Positions 34,752-45,339 of a DNA stretch of 64,000 nucleotides are shown here, piece by piece. The stretch lies in the NCBI GenBank assembly GCA_902516395.1, contig CABXYN010000001.1, positions 1-64,000 of the forward strand, given 5' to 3'. The DNA is from an uncultured Pelagibacteraceae bacterium. Its GTDB lineage: Bacteria > Pseudomonadota > Alphaproteobacteria > Pelagibacterales > Pelagibacteraceae. The notes under the pieces were generated by a model, which worked only from the letters and a program-made list of their open reading frames with translations, was not told the origin of the DNA and ran no database searches. Made by a program: the position numbers and the translations under genes. Numbering within the stretch: position 1 is the first letter of the stretch; each line of letters begins with the position of its first letter.

Positions 34752-36938
34752 TTAATACATGCTCTGATTTTTAAAGAAATCTTTTAGATAAATTGGCTTT
34801 TGAGACAAAATATACCTGTAAACATTGTAATTTTCTAAAACTCTTTGTACATAATTTCTTGTTTCTTTAAATTTAATAAGCTCAATCCAATCAACATAGT
34901 CAATTTGTTTTTTTTGAGGATTTTTATTAATTTTTTTCCAATACTTTACTCTCTTAGGACCAGCATTGTAAGCGGCTGTAGCAAAAGGGTAGGATCCTTT
35001 ATACTGATTGATTAAGCCAGCAATATAATGAGATCCTAAATTAATATTATATTCTGGATCAGTTGTTAATTTAGACTTTGTGTATCCCAACTTAGCTTGT
35101 TTTGATACAGTCTTAGCCGTATAAGGCATAAGTTGCATTAATCCTTGAGCACCAACTCTACTCCTAGCAGAGGTATCAAATTCACTTTCTTGTCTGATAA
35201 TAGATAATATCAATGCTGGATCAGGAATTTTTCTTCCGCCAACAAATTTTGGTACGCTCATTATTGGATAATTAAATTGGTTGTGAAATCTTTTTTGATA
35301 TGAGGCAATTTTTGAAACCTGTATAGCAAAATCAAACCGTGATATATCAGATGCTAATTTAGCAGCTAAAGCTTCACTACCTTTTTCTACATTATCATTT
35401 GCTAAAAACCTTAAGATATGTTTTGTGTATTTGTCTTTATTTAAATAATCAAGCAAATCTACAATTGCGACAAGTTTTTTTGAATAAAACTCTTGTTCAT
35501 AATCATCTTCTATAAACATTAATTTATCTAGCTCAAATTTCTCTTGAGGTTTCACTTTCATGTGTGAGAGTTGACCATAATATGTTGTTAAATATTTCGA
35601 TCCTTCAAAGAACCATTTATTTGATTTTTCTTTATTGCCAATTTTTTCATAAGTTTTACCCAACCAATAAGCACCTCTAGACAAGCTAATTGGATAGCTA
35701 ACATTCTTGTAAAAATTTAAAAAATGTTTTTCTGCCTGTTGTGCATCGTTTAAAAAACTAAGTGCTATCCATCCACTCATCCACTCGGCTTCAGCATAGT
35801 CTGCACCTTCTGTCATTGCGTGATTTGAAATAATTCTATAAGCCGTTTTATATTTTTTTTTATAAATTAAAGATCTTCCAATTATTGACCTTTCTTTCCA
35901 CCATTTATCTGGTCTTACTAAATATTCATCACTGTTTTTTACTTTATTAAGAATTTCTAGTGAACTATCTACACGTCCTTTTTTTCTTCTCCATTTTAAT
36001 CGATCATAATTTAAACCAGCGTCATTCTTAAAGCTTTTGGGTACTTTTTTGATCGCTTCATCAACTCCATATCCTCTGCTTATTAATATTTGCCTTGCTG
36101 TATAAAGTAATTGATACTCATTAGGCAGATATCTAATAACTCTTTTAAGATCCCAATGTTTGCCCTCCCAAGCATAATAATCTGCTCTATTTATATAATC
36201 AGAAGTATCTAGAATATTTTTAAATTTTTTTCTAAAATATTTTAAATTATTTGTATTTAGATCTGCACTTATAAATCCCTCTTTTATTAATCTTATTCCA
36301 TCACCAGATTTTCCAGTTTTAATTAAACTCTCACCTAACATCATTTTACCATATCCACTTAATGGTTCATTACTTCCAAACCAATTAATTATTTCTGTAG
36401 GAGAATGGCTTTGTAAATTTATTTTGTGCTCAGCAAGATATTTAATTCTATCAAATCTTGGATAATCTTTAACTCTTTCGATAAACCTCTTATATTCAGA
36501 AAAGGTTACTTTATTCCCCGACGTAAGAAGATGCCTCCACTGTATAAAATCATATATTGATTGAGCTCTTGCTTTTTTTGCAGTATTTTTTGCATCTTTC
36601 CAATTAGACTTTTCCATAAATCTAATTGCTTGCTTTGCGAATTCAAAATCTCTTTCACTGTAATATCTAGTTTTTTTAACAGTTCTTAATGTTTGTTTTT
36701 TTACAATAAGTGGTTTTTTGGGGGGTAATAAAATTCCAAAAATCTCTTTAGGTAAATCTTTATCATCTTTTAAACTTTGTTTTTCATTAAATGTTCCTGG
36801 TTTAAGGGGAGGAACTACTATCTGACTTTTAAACGCAGGTTTTTTCTTAGGTATTATTATTTCATTTGAATATGATGATTGAAAAAAGGTTAAAAAAAAT
36901 ATAGTTGTTAGTAGTAATTTAGATTTTCTAAAAATCAT
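34752..36938 (-). CDS. slt: Soluble lytic murein transglycosylase (Slt family)
   Basis: Signal-like N-terminus; SLT domain ALILSIIRQESEFDTSARSRVGAQGLMQLMPYTA; ATAAYNAGP. Confidence 0.93.
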   Translation of the reverse strand: MIFRKSKLLLTTIFFLTFFQSSYSNEIIIPKKKPAFKSQIVVPPLKPGTFNEKQSLKDDKDLPKEIFGILLPPKKPLIVKKQTLRTVKKTRYYSERDFEFAKQAIRFMEKSNWKDAKNTAKKARAQSIYDFIQWRHLLTSGNKVTFSEYKRFIERVKDYPRFDRIKYLAEHKINLQSHSPTEIINWFGSNEPLSGYGKMMLGESLIKTGKSGDGIRLIKEGFISADLNTNNLKYFRKKFKNILDTSDYINRADYYAWEGKHWDLKRVIRYLPNEYQLLYTARQILISRGYGVDEAIKKVPKSFKNDAGLNYDRLKWRRKKGRVDSSLEILNKVKNSDEYLVRPDKWWKERSIIGRSLIYKKKYKTAYRIISNHAMTEGADYAEAEWMSGWIALSFLNDAQQAEKHFLNFYKNVSYPISLSRGAYWLGKTYEKIGNKEKSNKWFFEGSKYLTTYYGQLSHMKVKPQEKFELDKLMFIEDDYEQEFYSKKLVAIVDLLDYLNKDKYTKHILRFLANDNVEKGSEALAAKLASDISRFDFAIQVSKIASYQKRFHNQFNYPIMSVPKFVGGRKIPDPALILSIIRQESEFDTSARSRVGAQGLMQLMPYTAKTVSKQAKLGYTKSKLTTDPEYNINLGSHYIAGLINQYKGSYPFATAAYNAGPKRVKYWKKINKNPQKKQIDYVDWIELIKFKETRNYVQRVLENYNVYRYILSQKPIYLKDFFKNQSMY

Positions 36939-36965
36939 TTTTAATAACTTATGATATAAATATTT

Positions 36966-37853
36966 ATGTTTAAAGGTTCAAATGTAGCTTTAGTAACACC
37001 ATTTAAGGGCAATAGTCTTGATGAGGAAACTTATATAAAAATTATTAATTTTCATTTAGAAAATGGAACAAATGGACTCGTGCCAGCAGGTACAACAGGC
37101 GAGTCACCAACTCTTTCACATAAAGAACATGAAAAAGTTATAGAGTTATGCATTCAAGAAGCTAAAGGAAAAATTCCAGTAATTGCAGGCACAGGATCAA
37201 ATTCTACTTCAGAAGCTATATCACTTACTGAGCACGCAGAGAAAGCTGGAGCAGACGGCGCCTTGATAGTGACACCTTATTACAACAAACCCACTCAGGA
37301 GGGCTTATATCAGCATTACAAGGCTATAAATGATAAATGTGGCATACCAATCATAATTTATAATATTCCTGGAAGATCGGTTATTGATATGACGGTAGAT
37401 ACTATGGCAAGATTATTTGAGCTGAAAAACATAGTTGGAGTAAAAGATGCAACTGGTGATTTGAATAGAGTAGATGAGACCTTCAAAAAAATTGGAAATG
37501 AATTTATCCAACTAACTGGTGAGGACGGTCTTGCTTACGAATATAACAAAAGAGGCGGCATTGGGTGCATTTCTGTTACAGCCAATATAGCTCCTAAAAT
37601 GTGTTCTGATATGCAAAAATTTTCAAAATCTCAGGATAAAGATGAGCAAAAAAAGGCTGAAGAAATAGATAAAAAACTTCAACCTGTTCATAAATCTTTA
37701 TTTATTGAAAGCAATCCGTCACCAGTTAAATACGCAGCAAAATTGATAGGTATCTGCGATGATAATGTGAGATTACCCTTAGTAACAGTTTTAGACGAAA
37801 CCAAAGCCGAGGTAAAAAAAGCTCTTATATCTGCCAAATTAATTAATGAATAA
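36966..37853 (+). CDS. dapA: 4-hydroxy-tetrahydrodipicolinate synthase
   Basis: [40 protein letters not shown]. Confidence 0.97.
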   Translation: MFKGSNVALVTPFKGNSLDEETYIKIINFHLENGTNGLVPAGTTGESPTLSHKEHEKVIELCIQEAKGKIPVIAGTGSNSTSEAISLTEHAEKAGADGALIVTPYYNKPTQEGLYQHYKAINDKCGIPIIIYNIPGRSVIDMTVDTMARLFELKNIVGVKDATGDLNRVDETFKKIGNEFIQLTGEDGLAYEYNKRGGIGCISVTANIAPKMCSDMQKFSKSQDKDEQKKAEEIDKKLQPVHKSLFIESNPSPVKYAAKLIGICDDNVRLPLVTVLDETKAEVKKALISAKLINE

Positions 37854-38316
37854 AAAAACCATTCCTGGTTTAAAAATTATTACAATTAATAGAAAAGCAT
37901 CTTTTAATTATTTTTTTAAAGAGATATTTGAAGCAGGTATTGTTTTAAAGGGTTCTGAAATAAAATCTGTAAGATCAGGTAAAATTAATATAGCAGATTC
38001 TTACGCCGTGGATAGAAATGGAGAAATTTTTTTGATCAATTCTCATATACCTATTTATAAACAAGCCAGTTATTCAAATCATAATCCTTACTCTGAAAGA
38101 AAACTTTTATTGAATAAAAGAGAAATTAATAAAATTATTGGCAGAATTCATGAAGATGGTTTAACTATTGTACCAACAAAAATGTATTTTAAAAAAGGGA
38201 AGGCAAAACTAGAAATTGCAGTAGCCAAAGGTAAAAAACAATTTGATAAAAGACTGACAAAGAAAACAAGAGACTGGAACCGTGAAAAAGCAAGATATAT
38301 TAGAAAATCAAGTTAA
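37846..38316 (+). CDS. smpB: SsrA-binding protein SmpB
   Basis: [44 protein letters not shown]. Confidence 0.97.
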   Translation: MNKKTIPGLKIITINRKASFNYFFKEIFEAGIVLKGSEIKSVRSGKINIADSYAVDRNGEIFLINSHIPIYKQASYSNHNPYSERKLLLNKREINKIIGRIHEDGLTIVPTKMYFKKGKAKLEIAVAKGKKQFDKRLTKKTRDWNREKARYIRKSS

Positions 38317-38812
38317 TTTTGTATATCTAGCATTAGGTTCTAATCTTGGAGACAAGAAGAATAATTTAAATAAAAGTATAGATTTAATCCATAAAGAGGG
38401 AATTTTTATAAAGAAAAGATCGAAATTTTATAGCACAAAATCTTGGCCAAATGAAAATTTTCCAAACTTTATTAATTCTATCATATTGATTGAGACAAAA
38501 TTAAATATAACTGAATTATTTTTAAAAATTAAAAAAATTGAAAAAAAATTAGGTAGAACTAGATCAAAAAGAAACCATCCAAGAATATGTGATATTGATA
38601 TAATTGATTATAATGGTGCAATAATTCATAGAAAACTTGGTAATCATAAACTCAATACACCGCATAAAAGAATGCATAATAGAAATTTTGTTCTGTTTCC
38701 TTTATATGAATTAGATAAAGATTGGGTTCACCCTAAACTTAAGAAAAATATAGTCATTTTAATGTCAAATTTAACCTCAGATCAGTTATTGGGTATTAAA
38801 ATTGCCCAATAA
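38282..38812 (+). CDS. folK: 2-amino-4-hydroxy-6-hydroxymethyldihydropteridine pyrophosphokinase (start uncertain, overlaps smpB)
   Basis: [47 protein letters not shown]. Confidence 0.92.
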   Translation: MKKQDILENQVNFVYLALGSNLGDKKNNLNKSIDLIHKEGIFIKKRSKFYSTKSWPNENFPNFINSIILIETKLNITELFLKIKKIEKKLGRTRSKRNHPRICDIDIIDYNGAIIHRKLGNHKLNTPHKRMHNRNFVLFPLYELDKDWVHPKLKKNIVILMSNLTSDQLLGIKIAQ

Positions 38813-38828
38813 AATGATATAAATAATA

Positions 38829-40571
38829 ATGCTTAAATCTGAAGAATTAATTAATAAGGTAAAAAATTATAACAAGTTTCTAAATCCAGAAACTTTATCA
38901 AAAGCCTATGATTTTGCTTTAAAGGCCCATGAAAAACAAAAAAGAGATGAGGGCTCACCTTATATTATTCACCCGATTGCAGTTGCAAATATTTTAACTG
39001 AGTTAAAGCTAGACAGTGCAACTATAGCGACTGGTTTACTTCATGATACAATAGAAGATACTCATGCAACTTATAATACAATAGAAGCAGAATTTGGAAA
39101 AGAGGTTGCTGATTTAGTTGATGGTGTTACAAAAATTTCTGAGTTTGAAAATCAGGCAATATCAAACTCTAAAGCAGAAAATTTTAGAAAATTAATACTA
39201 GCGACTTCAAAAGATATCCGAGTTTTACTAGTGAAACTTGCTGATAGACTACACAATATGCGAACCATTAAAGTTGTTGATAAAGAAAAGCAAATTAGAA
39301 AAGCAAAAGAAACAATGGAAATATATGCGCCACTTGCAGATAGAATGGGCATGCATCGTATAAGAGATGAATTAGAAGACCTTTCTTTTGAAGTTTTAAA
39401 TGAAGATGCAAGAAAATTAATAAAAGACAGATTAGATAAAATTAAAGAAAATAATCTAATTAACTTTAATAATATTTCTGATGAGTTTTTTGAAATACTT
39501 AAAAACAAAAATATAGAACCAAAAATAGTTGGTAGAGAGAAAACTCCTTTTTCAATTTGGAGAAAAATCCAAAAAAAAAGAACTTCTCTTGAACAGATAA
39601 CAGACATTATTGGTTTTAGAATTATTTTAGATAATATTGATGATTGTTATAAAGCTTTAGGAATTTTCCATAGTAAATGGAATTGTATACCAGGTAAATT
39701 TAAAGATTATATTTCATCACCTAAAATCAATAAATATCAATCATTACACACAGCTATTATTGGACCAAATAAAAGACCAATTGAAATCCAATTAAGAACA
39801 AAACAAATGCATGAGTTCGCAGAAAGAGGTATTGCTTCTCACTGGAAATATAAATCATCAGAAAAATTTAATTCCTTGACTTGGAAGGAATATGATTGGT
39901 TGGCTGATCTAGTTGAAATTATTGATAAAAACGAAAATCCAGATGACTCATATGAATATACAAAACTCCAAATGTTTCAAGAAAACGCTTTTTGTTTCAC
40001 ACCAAAAGGTTCAATTATAAAATTACCTAAAAATGCTACACCAATAGATTTTGCTTATGCTGTCCATACTCAAATTGGAGATGCCGCTGTTGGTTGCGAA
40101 ATAAATGGAAATGAAAGTGCTTTGCAATCAATATTACACAATGGCGATGTTGTTAAAATTATCACCTCAAAAAAAGCTTCTCCTTCATTACATTGGTTAA
40201 GCAGTACCAAAACAGGAAAAGCTCGTGCTGCAATTAGACGTTATTGGCAGTACCGCGAAAATAGCAAACCTATTAAGGAAAAACGATATAATACTACACT
40301 TTGGATTTCTCTTCCAGACGAACCTGGCAAAATGGGTGATGTAACTACTATGATTGGAGAAAACTTTGTTAATATTTCAAGCGTTGAAATGGTAGAAAAA
40401 CTCAATGGAAGGATTAATTTTAAATTTAATTTAATCATTCATGACCTTAAGAACTTTACAAAATTGATAAGTGAACTAAAACAAAAAGAATATAAATTTA
40501 AAATTATTAGACATAAAAATAAAAAATATGCTTTCTTTAAAAAACTCTTTAGCAGTTTTAAGAAAAACTAA
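38829..40571 (+). CDS. spoT: RelA/SpoT-family (p)ppGpp synthetase/hydrolase, compact form
   Basis: HD motif LLHDTIEDT; synthetase IEIQLRTKQMHEFAERGIASHWKYK; TGS; C-terminal ACT-like segment. Confidence 0.95.
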   Translation: MLKSEELINKVKNYNKFLNPETLSKAYDFALKAHEKQKRDEGSPYIIHPIAVANILTELKLDSATIATGLLHDTIEDTHATYNTIEAEFGKEVADLVDGVTKISEFENQAISNSKAENFRKLILATSKDIRVLLVKLADRLHNMRTIKVVDKEKQIRKAKETMEIYAPLADRMGMHRIRDELEDLSFEVLNEDARKLIKDRLDKIKENNLINFNNISDEFFEILKNKNIEPKIVGREKTPFSIWRKIQKKRTSLEQITDIIGFRIILDNIDDCYKALGIFHSKWNCIPGKFKDYISSPKINKYQSLHTAIIGPNKRPIEIQLRTKQMHEFAERGIASHWKYKSSEKFNSLTWKEYDWLADLVEIIDKNENPDDSYEYTKLQMFQENAFCFTPKGSIIKLPKNATPIDFAYAVHTQIGDAAVGCEINGNESALQSILHNGDVVKIITSKKASPSLHWLSSTKTGKARAAIRRYWQYRENSKPIKEKRYNTTLWISLPDEPGKMGDVTTMIGENFVNISSVEMVEKLNGRINFKFNLIIHDLKNFTKLISELKQKEYKFKIIRHKNKKYAFFKKLFSSFKKN

Positions 40572-41118
40572 TGCTTTGTTAGACGGACATTTTGTATTGT
40601 CATCTGGACTACATTCACCTTCTTATGTGCAGTGTGCAAAATTACTTAGCTTTCCAAACAAATCTGAAAAATTTACAAAATCACTAGCAAGTAAAATAAA
40701 AAAAAAATTTAAAAATATTGATATAATTATTTCGCCAGCAATGGGAGGAATTGTAATTGGCTATGAGATCGGCAGAATTTTAAGAAAAGAAACAATTTTT
40801 TGTGAGCGTGTTAATGGAAACTTTAAATTAAGAAGAGGTTTTAATGTAAAAAAAAAATCAAGAGTTTTAATTATTGAAGATGTCATAACGACAGGAAAAT
40901 CAAGTCTAGAGTGTGCTAAATTAATAAAAAAATCTGGTGCAATTTTGTTAGGATTTGCATGTTTAATTGATAGATCTAATATGCAAACTTTAAAAATAAA
41001 AAGAAAAAAAATTGTCTCACAAGTAAAATTAAAAATTCCAACTTATAAAGAAAAAAATATTCCTAAAAGTCTAAAAAAAATACCAATTACAAAACCGGGT
41101 AGTAGATTCTTAAAATGA
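40528..41118 (+). CDS. pyrE: Orotate phosphoribosyltransferase
   Basis: GHFVLSSGLHSPSYVQCAKLL; VLIIEDVITTGKSS. Confidence 0.95.
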   Translation: MLSLKNSLAVLRKTNALLDGHFVLSSGLHSPSYVQCAKLLSFPNKSEKFTKSLASKIKKKFKNIDIIISPAMGGIVIGYEIGRILRKETIFCERVNGNFKLRRGFNVKKKSRVLIIEDVITTGKSSLECAKLIKKSGAILLGFACLIDRSNMQTLKIKRKKIVSQVKLKIPTYKEKNIPKSLKKIPITKPGSRFLK

Positions 41119-41834
41119 AAAAGAGGCTAGGTGTAAACATTGACCATGTTGCAACTTTGAGAAATGCTAGAGGTGAAAAACATCCTGACCCCTATAGTGT
41201 AGCTTTAGATGTTCTAAAGGCTGGTGCAGACTCAATTACTGTTCACCTAAGAGAGGATAGGAGACACATTAAAGATATGGATTTAAAAATTCTCTCATCA
41301 AATAAATCAATCCCTATTAATTTGGAAATAGCTTCAGATCCAAAAATTGTTAATATTGCACTAAAAAACAAACCTTCATTTATCTGTCTTGTTCCTGAAA
41401 AAAGAAATGAAGTTACTACTGAAGGAGGATTAAATTTAAAAAAAAATAAAAATAAAATCAAAAAAATATTAGAAATCTTTAATAGAAATAATATTAGAAC
41501 TAGCTTATTTATAAATCCATCTCTTCAAGATATAAAATTATCAAAAACGTTAGGTAGTAAATGTATAGAAATACATACAGGAAAGATTTCTAACCAAATA
41601 AAACAAAAAAAAAATTATACTAAAGAACTAAATAAAATTAAAAAATGTGCCTTTTATGCAAGTAAAATAGGTTTAGAAGTTCACGCTGGTCATGGTATGG
41701 ACTATAAAACAACAAAAATACTAAATAAGATAAAACAAATTGAGGAATTTAATATAGGCCATTTTATAATTGGAGAATCTGTCTCCCATAGTATTTCAAA
41801 AGTAGTTAAACAATTTATTAAAATATTAAGATAA
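41115..41834 (+). CDS. pdxJ: Pyridoxine 5'-phosphate synthase
   Basis: RLGVNIDHVATLRNARGEKHPDPYSVA; GLEVHAGHGMDY. Confidence 0.97.
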   Translation: MKKRLGVNIDHVATLRNARGEKHPDPYSVALDVLKAGADSITVHLREDRRHIKDMDLKILSSNKSIPINLEIASDPKIVNIALKNKPSFICLVPEKRNEVTTEGGLNLKKNKNKIKKILEIFNRNNIRTSLFINPSLQDIKLSKTLGSKCIEIHTGKISNQIKQKKNYTKELNKIKKCAFYASKIGLEVHAGHGMDYKTTKILNKIKQIEEFNIGHFIIGESVSHSISKVVKQFIKILR

Positions 41835-42223
41835 TGCATATAATAGGTAACGGTGTTGATATTATTAAAAACAGTAGAATAAATAATTCATTAAAAATAA
41901 AAGGTTTTTTAAATAGAATTTTTACTAAAAAAGAAATCCAACAGGGAACAAAATTAAAAAATAAAATTAATTTTTACGCAAAAAGATTTGCTGCAAAAGA
42001 GGCTTTTGTTAAAGCAATTGGGACTGGTTTTAGATCAGATATAAATTTTATAGATATTGAAATTAAGAACTACAAGAATGGAAAGCCATATATTTCACTA
42101 TCAAAAAAGTTAAACAACTTTTTGCAAAATAAGTTTAAAATACAAAAATATAAAATCTTTTTATCTCTTTCTGATGAGAAAGATTATTCAATAGCGTTTG
42201 TAGTTATAGATAAAAAAATATGA
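41834..42223 (+). CDS. acpS: Holo-[acyl-carrier-protein] synthase
   Basis: IIGNGVDIIKNSRI; AKRFAAKEAFVKAIGTGFR. Confidence 0.95.
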   Translation: MHIIGNGVDIIKNSRINNSLKIKGFLNRIFTKKEIQQGTKLKNKINFYAKRFAAKEAFVKAIGTGFRSDINFIDIEIKNYKNGKPYISLSKKLNNFLQNKFKIQKYKIFLSLSDEKDYSIAFVVIDKKI

Positions 42224-42948
42224 AAAAAATAATAATTGAAAATCTTAAAACTATAATTTATGCTCTAATCATTGCTGTTTTAATCAGATCTATCTTGTTG
42301 CAGCCTTTTTATATCCCTTCATCGTCAATGGAACCAAATTTATTAGTTGGAGATAGACTTTTTGTAACTAAATTTACATATGGTTATAGCAAACATTCCT
42401 TTCCATTTAGTCCACCTATTTTTGAAAACCGTATTTTTACCAATAATCCTGAACGAGGTGACGTTGCTGTATTTAAAACACCAGCTGATAATAGAACCGA
42501 TTATATAAAGCGTGTTATTGGTTTACCAGGTGATACAATTCAGTTTATTAATGGTGATCTTTACCTTAATGATAATCAAATTTTAAAAACAATTAAATCA
42601 AAAAATATCACTAATTATTGTGGCAAATCAAAAATAAAAGTTAACACATTTGAGGAAAAACTTCCAAACGGTAAAGTTTATTTGGCATCATACAGAACAG
42701 ATATTACTTTTGCTAACACAGATAAATACCTAGTGCCAAAAGACCATTTATTTTTCTTAGGAGACAATAGGGATTGCTCAAAAGATAGTAGATTTTTATC
42801 TGAAGTTGGATATGTCCATAAAAATAATCTTGTGGGAAAAGCTCAAATCTTATTTTTTTCATCAGATCCATTTGTAGGAAGTATTGTTAAATTTTGGAAT
42901 TGGAATGAAATATTAAGGTTAAATAGATTTTTCAAATTGATTGATTAA
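42220..42948 (+). CDS. lepB: Signal peptidase I
   Basis: FYIPSSSMEPNLLVGDRLFV; YIKRVIGLPGD; FFLGDNRDCSKDSR. Confidence 0.97.
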   Translation: MKKIIIENLKTIIYALIIAVLIRSILLQPFYIPSSSMEPNLLVGDRLFVTKFTYGYSKHSFPFSPPIFENRIFTNNPERGDVAVFKTPADNRTDYIKRVIGLPGDTIQFINGDLYLNDNQILKTIKSKNITNYCGKSKIKVNTFEEKLPNGKVYLASYRTDITFANTDKYLVPKDHLFFLGDNRDCSKDSRFLSEVGYVHKNNLVGKAQILFFSSDPFVGSIVKFWNWNEILRLNRFFKLID

Positions 42949-42950
42949 TT

Positions 42951-43616
42951 ATGAACGCTATTAAAAGACTTCAAAAAAAAATTAAAATAGATTTCAAAAA
43001 TGAAAAAATACTTTTGCAAGCAATTACTCATAAAAGTTTTGATCCAAATAATAATTATGAAAATCTTGAATTTTTAGGTGATAGAGTACTAGGACTTGTT
43101 GTTTCAAAAAAATTATATGAACTTTATCCAAATGAAAAAGTAGGGTCTTTAGATAAAAAATTAGCGTCATTGGTTAATAAAAATAAATGTTTAGAAGTAG
43201 GTAATTCATTAAGCCTTAAAGAATTTGTAATTACAGGTAATTCTAAGTCGAGCAAAAACATTGTAGAAAATAAAATTATCTCAGATTGCTGCGAGGCAAT
43301 AATTGGAGCAATTTATTTAGATAAAGGATTAGAAGTTTCTAAAAGTTTTATTCTCAAACTATGGAAAGATTTAATAAACGATGCAGAAACTACATTTGTT
43401 GATGCCAAAACACAACTGCAGGAATACTCTTTAAAAAGTTTTAAAATATTGCCTATTTATAAATTAGTTTCTAACACAGGGCCTAGACATAAGCCAAATT
43501 TTAAAGTTGGGGTAAGACTTAAAAATAGTACGTATATTTATTCAATAGGATCTTCAAAGAAAAATGCAGAGCAATCTGCAGCCTTAGAACTTCTTAAAAA
43601 AATTAAGCAAAAATGA
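42951..43616 (+). CDS. rnc: Ribonuclease III
   Basis: NNNYENLEFLGDRVLGLVVS; dsRBD GSSKKNAEQSAALELLK. Confidence 0.97.
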   Translation: MNAIKRLQKKIKIDFKNEKILLQAITHKSFDPNNNYENLEFLGDRVLGLVVSKKLYELYPNEKVGSLDKKLASLVNKNKCLEVGNSLSLKEFVITGNSKSSKNIVENKIISDCCEAIIGAIYLDKGLEVSKSFILKLWKDLINDAETTFVDAKTQLQEYSLKSFKILPIYKLVSNTGPRHKPNFKVGVRLKNSTYIYSIGSSKKNAEQSAALELLKKIKQK

Positions 43617-44287
43617 ACTTGCAAGATAAAGGATATTTATTGTCTTTGAATAAATATAATGAAAATTCATCAATAGCCGAATTTTACACTGAAAATAATG
43701 GAAAAATAGTTGGTGTAATTTTTGGATCAACTTCAAAAAAGATTAAGAGTTATTTGCTAATAGGTAATAAATTTCACATAAATTCGAAACTAAGAGACGA
43801 TGGCAGACTTGGTTATTTAAAGGTTGAGATTGATGAAATCAAGACACCAGTTTATTTAGAAAATAAAAAAAAACTATTTTGTATTATATATTGTATGAAT
43901 TTGATTAAAATTCTCACGGCTGAAAATGAGAATAATATTGAAATATATAATCTTTTAGAAAAATTATTCAAAATAATTGAACTTGATAATTGGCTTGTTG
44001 AATTTTTATATTTAGAGCTAAATATACTAAAGTCTATTGGATATGATATAAATTTTAAAGATTACGTGGTCGATAAAAATATTAACGGCCAAACCAAATA
44101 TATTGTAGACTCAAGTCAAAAAATTATACCTAATTTTCTAATAGATAAAAATATTAGTCCTGAAAATTTAAAAGACATATATAGTGGCTTTTCCATAGTT
44201 GGAGATTTTTTGGATAAAACAATCATCAAACCTAACAATAAGAATTATCCTTCCTCAAGAAATGATTTCGTTAATTTGTTAAAATAA
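43613..44287 (+). CDS. recO: DNA repair protein RecO
   Basis: Alphaproteobacterial RecO-like pattern and location after rnc; diverged. Confidence 0.8.
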   Translation: MNLQDKGYLLSLNKYNENSSIAEFYTENNGKIVGVIFGSTSKKIKSYLLIGNKFHINSKLRDDGRLGYLKVEIDEIKTPVYLENKKKLFCIIYCMNLIKILTAENENNIEIYNLLEKLFKIIELDNWLVEFLYLELNILKSIGYDINFKDYVVDKNINGQTKYIVDSSQKIIPNFLIDKNISPENLKDIYSGFSIVGDFLDKTIIKPNNKNYPSSRNDFVNLLK

Positions 44288-45268
44288 TTAAAGATCTACC
44301 TGATCAGCAAAATAAGTTACAATACTATTTGCTCCAGCCCTTTTAAAAGAAATAAGAGACTCTTTTATTGAAGTTTTATCTATTAATTTTTTATTAATTC
44401 CACTCATTATTAAACTGTATTCACCAGAAACTTGATATGCAAATACTGGTATTTTGAAATTATCTTTTACTTTTTTTATTATATCAAGATAGGGCATGCC
44501 AGGTTTAACCATGACCATATCAGCACCTTCTTTTATATCTAATGAAACTTCTCTCAAAGACTCATCTGAATTTCTAAAATCCATTTGGTATGTTTTTTTA
44601 TCACCTTTTAATAATTTTTTTGATCCAACAGCGTCTCTAAATGGCCCATAAAAGCTAGATGAAAATTTTACTGCATATGACAATATCTGCACATCGTTTA
44701 AATTATTTTTATCTAGAGCTGATCTAATTTTACCAATTCTGCCGTCCATCATATCTGAAGGTGCGATAACATCACATCCCATTTTTGCTTGAAGTACAGC
44801 TTGTTTGGTGAGTATTTCTACAGTTTTATCATTTAGAATATTGTTTTTATTTAATAATCCATCATGGCCATGGGAAGTGTATGGATCTAGGGCTACATCG
44901 CACATAATGCCAATTTTATTCTTAAATTTTTTTTTAATAAACTTTATTCCTCTGCAAACCAAATTGTCTGGATTTAAAGCTTCAGATCCTTTTTCATCTT
45001 TCTTTGTAGGACTTGTGTATGGAAATAAAGCAACCATAGGTATTCCTTTTTTTATTGCTTTACCTACAACTGTATTTAGTTTATCTACACTATATCTAAA
45101 TACATTTGGCATAGATTTTATTGATTCTTTTTTATTTTTTCCTTCAATCAAGAAAATTGGCAGTATCAAATCACTGTAAGATAAAGAACTTTCTTGAACT
45201 AATTTTCTAGACCAAGCATATTTTCTTGATCTTCTAAGCCTTAAATTTGGGTATTTACCTGTAATCAT
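44288..45268 (-). CDS. hemB: Delta-aminolevulinic acid dehydratase (start at MITGKYP preferred; ORF extends to 45331)
   Basis: DLILPIFLIEG; DVALDPYTSHGHDGLL; MVKPGMPYLDII. Confidence 0.95.
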   Translation of the reverse strand: MITGKYPNLRLRRSRKYAWSRKLVQESSLSYSDLILPIFLIEGKNKKESIKSMPNVFRYSVDKLNTVVGKAIKKGIPMVALFPYTSPTKKDEKGSEALNPDNLVCRGIKFIKKKFKNKIGIMCDVALDPYTSHGHDGLLNKNNILNDKTVEILTKQAVLQAKMGCDVIAPSDMMDGRIGKIRSALDKNNLNDVQILSYAVKFSSSFYGPFRDAVGSKKLLKGDKKTYQMDFRNSDESLREVSLDIKEGADMVMVKPGMPYLDIIKKVKDNFKIPVFAYQVSGEYSLIMSGINKKLIDKTSIKESLISFKRAGANSIVTYFADQVDL

Positions 45269-45339
45269 ATTGTATTTTATTATGCGACAAAATCTATTAT
45301 ACAAATATATATATAAATGAGTAGAAAACAATCTTCATA

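Noticed and set aside
38282-38330. folK start overlapping smpB by 35 bp as an unusual overlap
   Set aside because: Depends on a GTG start; a downstream start is possible, so the overlap is not firm
39152-39607. 151-aa minus-strand ORF inside spoT
   Set aside because: Antisense shadow; no recognisable motifs
44805-45179. 124-aa plus-strand ORF inside hemB
   Set aside because: Antisense shadow of hemB
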